Source of the DNA: Bacteroidales bacterium
GTDB taxonomy: Bacteria > Bacteroidota > Bacteroidia > Bacteroidales > UBA932
DNA: 5,555 nt
Reading direction: 5' to 3'
Assembly (NCBI GenBank): GCA_016295245.1
Contig: JAEDLO010000098.1
Coordinates: 1-5,555 of the forward strand
Positions 1-5,555 of this stretch are shown here, one piece after another. A program made the position numbers and the translations under genes. The notes under the pieces were generated by a model. The model saw only the letters and a program-made list of their open reading frames with translations, did no database searches and was not told the origin of the DNA. Within the stretch, counting starts at the first letter, position 1, and the number at the start of each line of letters is the position of its first letter.

Positions 1-17
1 TACTCATATAAAAGGCA

Positions 18-65
18 CCGCAGGCTCGCAAAAGCGGACTCGCCTGCTACGGCGCGCGCCTGCGG
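18..65. repeat. GC-rich inverted-repeat block with competing hairpins
   Basis: CCGCAGGC at 18-25 is perfectly complementary to GCCTGCGG at 58-65. Its GCAGGC core (20-25) can instead pair with GCCTGC at 42-47, enclosing a small TCGC-AAAA-GCGG hairpin (26-37). GGCGCGCGCC at 51-60 is a perfect palindrome, and CTCGCC recurs at 39, 70 and 86. No T-run follows on the + strand. On the - strand the block is followed by CCTTTTATA, a weak match to an intrinsic terminator. It could be a dispersed REP-like palindromic repeat or the terminator region of a gene to the left. The pairings are seen directly; the role is unknown. Confidence 0.4.
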
Positions 66-222
66 GGAGCTCGCCAAAGGCTCTTCTCGCCGCGGCCGTT
101 GCCTAAACCCGCCCAAATACAGCCACTGCCGCCACCACAAAGGGTTCCTCCGCTACTCACCCACAGCTGCCACCCACGAAAACGACCTGCCTACCCAGAT
201 CCTCACCGCACCGAACGCGCCT

Positions 223-291
223 CCCGCTGCACCCGCCGCGCCTCCCCGCGCAAACACCCAAATCCCCGCTGCACCCGCCGCGCCTCCCCGC
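223..291. repeat. 27-bp direct repeat, two copies, 15-bp spacer
   Basis: A 27-bp segment beginning CCCGCTGCACCCGCC and ending CCTCCCCGC occurs identically at 223-249 and 265-291, a period of 42 bp. A partial third copy (GCGCCTCCCGC) lies at 217-227, and the shared GCGCCT core falls at 217, 238 and 280, that is, 21 and 42 bp apart. The opposite strand is therefore G-rich, with seven runs of three or more G between 223 and 289. The tract ends about 24 bp before the proposed -7 element of cysS. Its origin may be slippage or tandem duplication; no function is evident. Confidence 0.75.
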
Positions 292-314
292 CACGAATCA
301 TCACAATTTTCAAT

Positions 315-322
315 TATTTTTG
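315..322 (+). promoter_or_regulatory. Bacteroidota-type -7 promoter element for cysS
   Basis: TATTTTTG at 315-322 matches exactly the TAnnTTTG -7 consensus used by the primary sigma factor of Bacteroidota. It sits in the only AT-rich stretch upstream of cysS, and would place transcription start near 326-332 with a leader of only about 20-27 nt. I see no convincing TTTG -33 box at the expected spacing, since that position lies at the edge of the C-rich tract. TATCTTCG at 323-330 is a weaker alternative -7 with one mismatch. The ATG is preceded by AT-rich sequence (AATATAAATTGATATT) with no Shine-Dalgarno, as is common in this phylum. Confidence 0.5.
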
Positions 323-352
323 TATCTTCGTAACCCAATATAAATTGATATT

Positions 353-1876
353 ATGCGGACTCTTCGACTCACCAATACTATGAGCCACTTGAAGGAGGTC
401 TTCAAGCCTGTGAATCCCGGCCACGTCGGGATGTATGTTTGCGGACCTACCGTCTATGGCGACGCTCACCTTGGCCACGCCCGTCCTGGTGTGACTTATG
501 ACGTGCTCAGCAAGTTCTTGCGCCATCTTGGATACAAGGTGCGCTATGTGCGCAACATCACTGACGTCGGCCATCTTGAACACGACGCTGATGAGGGTGA
601 GGATAAGATTGCAAAGAAGGCCCGAATCGAACAGCTTGAGCCTATGGAGGTCGTGCAGGAGTACACCCTGCGCTACCACGAGGCTATGCGAAAGCTCAAC
701 GTCGCTCCTCCTTCAATCGAGCCTCGCGCTTCAGGCCACATCGTGGAGCAGATTGAGGCGGTTAAGAAGATTCTCGCCTCGGGCTATGCCTATGAGAGCA
801 ACGGCAGCGTCTATTTCGATGTCGAGAAGTACAACAAGGACCATCACTACGGCGTGCTTTCCGGCCGCAATCTCAATGATACTCTCGAGGGTACCCGCGA
901 GCTCGACGGCCAGAGCGACAAGAAGGCCCCGTACGACTTCGCTATCTGGAAAAAGGCTGAGCCTGAGCATATTATGCGCTGGCCTTCCCCTTGGGGCGAG
1001 GGTTTCCCGGGCTGGCATCTTGAGTGCTCGGTGATGGGAGAAAAATACCTCGGCTACGAGTTCGACATCCACGGCGGCGGTATGGACTTGATGTTCCCTC
1101 ATCACGAGTGCGAAATCGCCCAGAATGTCGCTTCGCGCGGCACCAGGGGCGTTCACTACTGGGTCCACAACAATATGATCACAATCAATGGCCAGAAGAT
1201 GGGCAAGTCGCTGGGCAACTTCATCACCCTCGACGAGCTCTTCAACGGCACCCACCCGAAGCTCGACCAGGCCTACAGCCCGATGACCGTGCGCTTCTTC
1301 ATACTTCAGGCACACTATCGCGGCACCCTCGATTTCTCGAACGAAGCTCTGCAGGCTGCCGAAAAGGGTCTCAAGAGGCTGATGCAGGCCGCAAAGGACC
1401 TCTATGCGATGGCAGGCCGCAAGGCCCCTTGCTATGCCTACGGAGAATATCCTGACAGCGTCGCTCCTGACAGCTGCACTGCCGAAAGCCCGGAGGTGAA
1501 GGCCGTGTTCGAAGGTGTATATGAGGCCCTCTGCGACGACCTCAACACTCCTATGGCCCTGGCCCAGATTTCCGAGGCAGTGCGTCTGATCAATTCCGCC
1601 AAGGCAGGAAGCGTAAAGCTCGGAAAGGCTGACATCGCCACCCTTGTCCAGATCTTCGACGATATCGTCTTCGGCGTACTCGGCCTGCGGGACGAGAGCG
1701 AGGCAGGCGGTTCGACTAAGGTTATCGAAGGGCTTATGGGTATGGTTCTCGAGCAGAGGGCAGCAGCCAAGGCCGCCAAGGACTGGACGACCTCAGATCA
1801 CATCAGGGATACTCTCAATGCCCTCGGTATCAAGGTGAAAGATACTAAGGACGGGGTAGAGTGGACTCTTGAATAA
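353..1876 (+). CDS. cysS: Cysteinyl-tRNA synthetase (CysRS)
   Basis: Cytoplasmic class I aminoacyl-tRNA synthetase that activates cysteine with ATP and charges tRNA-Cys (EC 6.1.1.16). The 507-residue protein is full length, slightly longer than the roughly 460-residue E. coli enzyme. The Rossmann catalytic core carries the HIGH motif as HLGH (39-42) and the KMSKS loop as KMGKS (282-286). The cysteine-selecting zinc site is complete: Cys30, Cys225, His250 and Glu254, matching E. coli Cys28, Cys209, His234 and Glu238. Other landmarks are RNITDVGHLEHDADEGEDK (68-86), DIHGGGMDLMFPHHE (238-252) and YSPMTVRFFILQAHYRG (308-324). The helical DALR-type tRNA-binding region follows from about 330, and the C-terminal domain ends in a short basic segment. 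ATG 353 is chosen because LRLTNTMSHLKEVFKP aligns with the usual family N-terminus; the internal ATG at 380 would remove the first strand. The gene is probably monocistronic, and its last 32 bp overlap the 3' end of metH on the other strand. Confidence 0.97.
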   Translation: MRTLRLTNTMSHLKEVFKPVNPGHVGMYVCGPTVYGDAHLGHARPGVTYDVLSKFLRHLGYKVRYVRNITDVGHLEHDADEGEDKIAKKARIEQLEPMEVVQEYTLRYHEAMRKLNVAPPSIEPRASGHIVEQIEAVKKILASGYAYESNGSVYFDVEKYNKDHHYGVLSGRNLNDTLEGTRELDGQSDKKAPYDFAIWKKAEPEHIMRWPSPWGEGFPGWHLECSVMGEKYLGYEFDIHGGGMDLMFPHHECEIAQNVASRGTRGVHYWVHNNMITINGQKMGKSLGNFITLDELFNGTHPKLDQAYSPMTVRFFILQAHYRGTLDFSNEALQAAEKGLKRLMQAAKDLYAMAGRKAPCYAYGEYPDSVAPDSCTAESPEVKAVFEGVYEALCDDLNTPMALAQISEAVRLINSAKAGSVKLGKADIATLVQIFDDIVFGVLGLRDESEAGGSTKVIEGLMGMVLEQRAAAKAAKDWTTSDHIRDTLNALGIKVKDTKDGVEWTLE

Positions 1877-4800
1877 AGGAAAGGAATAGTTTCTTCTCCT
1901 CTTCGTCCATACCCCGTTTGCGGGCGTAGTTGTCAATATCCTCCCCGCTCAGGCTCCTGATCTCAGGATAGGAGGCCTCAGGGTGGACGAAAATCAATCC
2001 GCAGATACTTGCGTCAGGAATCATCGCGCAGCTCCCGGTCAGCTTGATGTCCAGTTCATCGGCTCCCGGGAGCAGCCGTAATATGTCTCTCTTGAGCGAA
2101 TGGTCCGGGCAGCTGGCATAGCCTGCCGCAGGCTTGATAATCTTGCAGGCGGGCACGCGCTGCCCTTCAGCCTGACCGCTATTCACCTTGAGCTGCCTTT
2201 TCAGCTCCTCGTCCAGCCAGTTTGACGCCGCTTCCGCGAGGGTAAGGCGAACCGAGCGCTCGAGCATCGGGATGTATTCGCTCTTGCAGGCGGGGCAGCT
2301 GCAGCCTTCGCCGTGGGCGGCCGTCCTGTCGTGCACACTGATAGCGAACATCCCGGCAGGGGAGTCGAAGCCGTAGGATGATGGGGCGACGAAGTCGCTC
2401 AGCGACAGTGCATTGCCTCCGCTCTGGCGAAGCATAGGCAGGCGCCAGTCTTTGCATATTATTTCTCCTTCGGAGCTCCTGCAGGCGTCAAAGCGCGCGC
2501 AGAGGGTGATGCGGCAGGAGTCGTTGCGGACCATCCTGTCGATGGCCTCGACTGCGTCGGTGTTGAGACGGGCCATCTCCTCCTCGCTCTCCTTGCTGCC
2601 GCTCTTGATGCCCCAGATGGCGTAGAAGAGCTGCCAGTCGAAGTACGGCAGCAGCTCTGAAGTGCTGAACCTCCTGGCCCTGATGTCCTCGAAGAACTTG
2701 CCCCTGAGATAGCTTTCCGCCGCGAAGACCTGCCTTGCCGGCCCGGTCTCTTCAGCCTTGAGTTCGGAGCGCTTCCGGTAGAGTTCGAGCAGCTCCTTCT
2801 GCTTGAGGTGCTCGCGCTCTTCGGTGGCCTGCCGCTCGCTCATCAGCCTTCCTGCCAACACGGCGCTTGCGGAGGCGTCGGAGGCGTAAAAGACGTGGTC
2901 ATAGAGAGGGGCGAGCTTGACCGCGGTGTGGAGGGCGGATGTTGTCGCCCCGCCGATAAGCAGCGGAGTGCTCATCCCCCGGGCCGCCATCTCGCGGCAG
3001 AGCTCCTCCATCTGGAAGAGCGACGGGGTGATCAGGCCGCTTACGCCTATGATGTCGGCGCCTATGAGGGCGGCCTGTTCGAGTATGGTCTCCTTCGGCA
3101 CCATCACTCCCAAGTCGGTGACCTCGAAGCCGTTGCAGCCCAGGACGATGCCGGTGATGTTCTTACCTATGTCGTGGACGTCGCCCTTTACGGTCGCCAT
3201 CAGGATTTTCGGGCGGGATACCCCCTGCCCCTCAGCATCCTGTTCCATATAAGGCTGGAGGAAGGCTACCGCTTCGCGCATTACCTTGGCGGACTTGACC
3301 ACCTGGGGGAGGAACATTTTTCCCGCGCCGAAACGCTCGCCTACGCTGGCCATTCCGTCCATCAGCGGCCCTTCAATGAGCTTTACCGCCGTCCAGCCGG
3401 AACCCAGCAGTTCCTCGAGGTCAGCCTCCAGGCTTGCGCTGCCTCCCGCCACGAGGGCCCTGGAAATCCTCTGCTCCGCAGGGATGTCCTCTTCTTGCCG
3501 GGCCTTGGTGCTCTCGCCGGTGGATGCCGCTGCCCCCTGGGCGCTCATCGTCGAGGCCAGTTCGAGCAGCCTCTCGCTCGCTTTCGGGTCGGAGTCGAGA
3601 ATCACGTCTTCGACGCACTTGAGCAGCTGCGGCTCGATGCTGTCGTAGATTTGCAGCATTCCGGGATTGACGATGCCCATATCCAGGCCCGCCTCGACGG
3701 CGTGGTAGAGGAAGACGGAATGCATCGCTTCGCGCACGGCATTGTTGCCCCTGAAGGCGAAAGACAGGTTGGAGATGCCTCCGGAAGTCAGCGCTCCCGG
3801 GAGATTCCCCTTGATCCAGCGCACCGCCTCGATGAAGTCGATGCCGTAGCGGGCGTGCTCGGGGATGCCGGTGCCCACCGAAAGGACGTTCACGTCAAAT
3901 ATGATGTCGCTGCTCGGGAAGCCTGCTTTGCGCAGGAGCTCGTACGAGCGGCGGCTGATTTCAATCTTGCGCTCATAGTCGGTCGCCTGGCCCTGCTCAT
4001 CAAAGGCCATCACCACTACAGCGGCACCCAGGGCCCTGATTTCCCGCGCCTTGCGCAAGAAGGCCTCCTCTCCCTCCTTGAGGGAGATTGAGTTGACGAT
4101 GCACTTTCCCTGGGCGTTCTTGAGGCCGCACAAGACGGTCTCGAAGTGTGAGGAGTCAATCATCAGCGCTGCCCGGGCGACGGCGGGGTCGGAGCTGATA
4201 TGGCGCAGGAAGGCTGTCATCTCCTTTGCCGAGTCCAGCATCGCGTCGTCCATATTGATGTCGATGATGCGCGCGCCGTTTTCAATCTGGTCGGCGGCAA
4301 TCTTAAGGGCACTGTCGTAGTCCCCGGCAGCAATAAGCCGGGCGAACTTCCTCGAACCGGCGACGTTGGTCCTCTCGCCCACGTTGGTGAAGTTGTTGCG
4401 CCTGTCCACCTCTACCGCCTCAAGGCCGCTGACGTGGAGTATGGTCTCCTTTTTCAACCTTTTGTGCGGTGCGAGGCCGCGGACTGCCTTGGCAATGGCC
4501 GCAATGTGCTCAGGGGTGGTGCCGCAGCAGCCTCCCGTGATGTTCAGCAGCCCCTTCGAGGCCATACAGGCAACCTGGGCAGCCATAGTTTCCGGACTCT
4601 GGTCATAGGCGCCCATCTCGTTTGGCAGGCCGGCGTTAGGGTGGCAGCTTACCGCGCATTCCGCCCAGTGCGAAAGGTCTTCAACCAGCGGGGCGAGGTC
4701 TTCCGCTCCCAACGAGCAGTTCAGGCCGAAACTCATCATCCCCGAATGCTCGACGCTGCGGTAGAAAGCCTCGACGGTCTGGCCCGTCAGGGTGCGTCCG

Positions 4801-5366
4801 CTGCGGTCGCTCGCCGACACTGAGATCATCAGCGGGATGTCGGTGCGCCCCAGACGCTGCAGGGCGTAGATTGCAGCCTTGGTGTTGAGCGCGTCGAAGC
4901 AGGTCTCCATCAGGAGCAGGTCGGCGCCTCCTTCAAGCAGGCCGAGTATCTGCTCCTGATAGGCATCAGCCATCTGGTCGAAGCTGAAAGGTCTGTAGAT
5001 GGGGTTGGAGAGGTCCTGGGCGAGGGTCAGCGACTTGCCCGTCGGGCCAATGCTGCCGGCTACCCAGACCTTGCGGTTCGCGCTGTCGGCTGCCTGTCTG
5101 GCTATCCTTGCCGCCTCGCAGGCCATCCTGCCCGCGAGGTCCTGCTTCCCGTATTCCTCCTGCGAAATCCTGTTGGCGGAGAATGAGTTGGTGCTGATGA
5201 TGTCTGCACCGGCATCAATGTAGGCTTTGTGGATGCTCCCGACGATGTCGGGCGCGCTGAAGTTGAATTCTTCGCTGTTGCCGCAAAGGCCGTTGCGCTG
5301 GAGCATCGTGCCCATTGCGCCGTCAAGGATGAGTATGCGCTCTTGGAGGATCTGATCTAGAAGCAT
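1845..5366 (-). CDS. metH: Cobalamin-dependent methionine synthase
   Basis: Cytoplasmic enzyme transferring the methyl group of 5-methyltetrahydrofolate to homocysteine via methylcobalamin (EC 2.1.1.13). All four modules are present in 1173 residues (E. coli: 1227). Homocysteine/zinc domain about 5-300: ILDGAMGT (13-20), zinc ligands Cys217, Cys280, Cys281 in GLNC and GGCCGTTPEH. Pterin-binding domain about 320-600: NFTNVGERTNVAGSRKF (325-341), DINMDD (369-374). Cobalamin cap and Rossmann domains about 630-845: EGPLMDGM, FGAGKMFLPQVVKSAKVM, DVHDIG with cobalt-ligating His731, GVSGLITPS, IGGATTS. Activation domain about 880-1173: YFDW with Asp910, Glu1045, Tyr1083. Oddities there: KPAAGY instead of RPAPGY, a shortened loop before it, and a CxCxxC at 1022-1027. 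The frame stays open upstream to an ATG at 5468, but that extension is antisense-like, low quality and lies inside metF; the ATG at 5366 gives the normal N-terminus. It overlaps metF by 10 bp, so the two are surely cotranscribed. No Shine-Dalgarno is visible. Confidence 0.97.
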   Translation of the reverse strand: MLLDQILQERILILDGAMGTMLQRNGLCGNSEEFNFSAPDIVGSIHKAYIDAGADIISTNSFSANRISQEEYGKQDLAGRMACEAARIARQAADSANRKVWVAGSIGPTGKSLTLAQDLSNPIYRPFSFDQMADAYQEQILGLLEGGADLLLMETCFDALNTKAAIYALQRLGRTDIPLMISVSASDRSGRTLTGQTVEAFYRSVEHSGMMSFGLNCSLGAEDLAPLVEDLSHWAECAVSCHPNAGLPNEMGAYDQSPETMAAQVACMASKGLLNITGGCCGTTPEHIAAIAKAVRGLAPHKRLKKETILHVSGLEAVEVDRRNNFTNVGERTNVAGSRKFARLIAAGDYDSALKIAADQIENGARIIDINMDDAMLDSAKEMTAFLRHISSDPAVARAALMIDSSHFETVLCGLKNAQGKCIVNSISLKEGEEAFLRKAREIRALGAAVVVMAFDEQGQATDYERKIEISRRSYELLRKAGFPSSDIIFDVNVLSVGTGIPEHARYGIDFIEAVRWIKGNLPGALTSGGISNLSFAFRGNNAVREAMHSVFLYHAVEAGLDMGIVNPGMLQIYDSIEPQLLKCVEDVILDSDPKASERLLELASTMSAQGAAASTGESTKARQEEDIPAEQRISRALVAGGSASLEADLEELLGSGWTAVKLIEGPLMDGMASVGERFGAGKMFLPQVVKSAKVMREAVAFLQPYMEQDAEGQGVSRPKILMATVKGDVHDIGKNITGIVLGCNGFEVTDLGVMVPKETILEQAALIGADIIGVSGLITPSLFQMEELCREMAARGMSTPLLIGGATTSALHTAVKLAPLYDHVFYASDASASAVLAGRLMSERQATEEREHLKQKELLELYRKRSELKAEETGPARQVFAAESYLRGKFFEDIRARRFSTSELLPYFDWQLFYAIWGIKSGSKESEEEMARLNTDAVEAIDRMVRNDSCRITLCARFDACRSSEGEIICKDWRLPMLRQSGGNALSLSDFVAPSSYGFDSPAGMFAISVHDRTAAHGEGCSCPACKSEYIPMLERSVRLTLAEAASNWLDEELKRQLKVNSGQAEGQRVPACKIIKPAAGYASCPDHSLKRDILRLLPGADELDIKLTGSCAMIPDASICGLIFVHPEASYPEIRSLSGEDIDNYARKRGMDEEEKKLFLSFIQESTLPRP

Positions 5367-5555
5367 TCTTTGAGGATGTTGATGACGTTGGAGGCTTTGC
5401 CCATTGTGTAGAAGTGGATGGCTGGTACGCCGTGGCGGATGAGGTCGCGGCACTGCTCTTTGCACCACTCCTGGCCTATTCTGTAGCAGGCGTCCTTGTC
5501 GTCCCTGCTGCGGGAGAGCTCGTCGCTCAGCTCAAGTGGTATGTCGATGGAGAAG
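5357..5555 (-). CDS. metF: Methylenetetrahydrofolate reductase, C-terminal part (cut by window edge)
   Basis: The last 65 codons of a reading frame that enters from the right edge and stops at TAG 5359-5357. MetF reduces 5,10-methylenetetrahydrofolate to 5-methyltetrahydrofolate with an FAD cofactor (EC 1.5.1.20/1.5.1.54), the methyl donor for MetH. The visible part shows the C-terminal signature of the family: IDIPLELSDEL near the start, then IGQEWCKEQCRDLIRHGVPAI and HFYTMGKASNVINIL. These correspond to the last helices of the TIM barrel and the HFYT(M/L)xxA strand. The catalytic and FAD-binding residues lie outside the window, so completeness cannot be judged. The frame is too short to be striking alone; identification rests on this motif and on its position directly before metH. 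The stop codon lies 8-10 nt inside metH (shared ATGCTTCTAG), suggesting translational coupling. Confidence 0.92.
   Translation of the reverse strand, partial: FSIDIPLELSDELSRSRDDKDACYRIGQEWCKEQCRDLIRHGVPAIHFYTMGKASNVINILKECF

Larger units (their letters stand above)
1..352. other. Intergenic region upstream of cysS, no supported gene
   Basis: This stretch falls into three parts. Positions 14-107 are GC-rich with several short inverted repeats. Positions about 100-295 are strongly C-rich and G-poor on the + strand and contain a 27-bp direct repeat. Positions about 296-352 are AT-rich and hold the likely cysS promoter and short leader. Several frames stay open here simply because the DNA is GC-rich; their translations are Arg/Pro/Ala-rich or Gly/Ala-rich low-complexity text with no recognisable domain. 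I see no tRNA, no riboswitch fold and no T-box-like leader. The gene to the left lies outside the window, so it is unknown whether this is a divergent promoter region or the 3' flank of a neighbour. Confidence 0.7.

Noticed and set aside
1..7. A possible divergent gene start on the - strand (ATG at 7-5) running off the left edge.
   Set aside because: Only two codons are visible, so there is nothing to test; the position after a T-rich stretch is suggestive at most.
1..333. A + strand frame open from the left edge to TAA at 331-333, ending in an Ala/Pro-rich repeat (APPAAPAAPPR).
   Set aside because: The upstream part is Arg/His/Cys-rich with no domain. The Ala/Pro part simply translates the C-rich DNA repeat, and the frame runs through the cysS promoter. 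Long open frames are expected by chance in such GC-rich DNA. A real CDS entering from the left cannot be fully excluded.
153..338. A - strand frame encoding a Gly/Ala-rich repeat (RGGAAGAAG twice).
   Set aside because: It is the complement of the same 27-bp DNA repeat, has no start context, and overlaps the promoter region of cysS.
1808..1831. A GATAC/GTATC inverted repeat near the 3' end of cysS considered as a metH terminator.
   Set aside because: The stem is only 5 bp with a 14-nt loop and no T-run on the - strand, and the sequence is constrained by cysS codons.
2808..4091. A 427-codon + strand frame antisense to metH.
   Set aside because: It lies wholly within the well-conserved metH coding sequence. 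Its translation is rich in His, Arg and Gly, as expected for a shadow frame in GC-rich DNA, with no recognisable domain.
4200..4823. A 207-codon + strand frame antisense to the N-terminal part of metH.
   Set aside because: Same reasoning: metH explains this DNA fully, and the antisense translation resembles no protein family I know.
5367..5468. A 34-residue N-terminal extension of MetH starting at ATG 5468.
   Set aside because: The extension is Arg/His/Pro-rich and out of frame within the clearly conserved metF C-terminus. MetH proteins normally begin a few residues before ILDGAMGT, which fits ATG 5366.

Overview
The window looks like a chromosomal, housekeeping segment of a fairly GC-rich member of the Bacteroidota, probably order Bacteroidales. 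Three things point that way. The CysS carries the family's PTVYGDAHLGHARP start, PHHECEIAQ and KMGKSLGN motifs, as remembered from Bacteroidales CysS. The promoter in front of cysS has an exact TAnnTTTG -7 element. The gene starts lack Shine-Dalgarno sequences. Genus cannot be fixed without a database search.

Layout. Positions 1-352 hold no gene I can support. They contain a GC-rich block with inverted repeats (about 14-107), a C-rich tract with a perfect 27-bp direct repeat (223-249 and 265-291), and then an AT-rich promoter and leader. Positions 353-1876 (+) encode a complete cysteinyl-tRNA synthetase. Positions 1845-5366 (-) encode a complete cobalamin-dependent methionine synthase, MetH, whose 3' end overlaps the 3' end of cysS by 32 bp in convergent orientation. 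Positions 5357-5555 (-) hold the last 65 codons of metF, whose 3' end overlaps the metH start by 10 bp.

Function. metF and metH form a tightly packed operon: MetF makes 5-methyltetrahydrofolate, and MetH uses it to methylate homocysteine through cobalamin. cysS is a separate transcription unit that charges tRNA-Cys. The convergent genes are related only loosely, through sulfur amino acids, and I would not read a functional link into their arrangement.

Most of the window is ordinary. The points worth a second look are the C-terminal activation domain of MetH (extra cysteines, a shortened loop and a lysine where the AdoMet-binding arginine is expected), the tail-to-tail gene overlap, and the structured non-coding DNA upstream of cysS. 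I found no evidence of a mobile element, CRISPR array, defence system or new multigene system.
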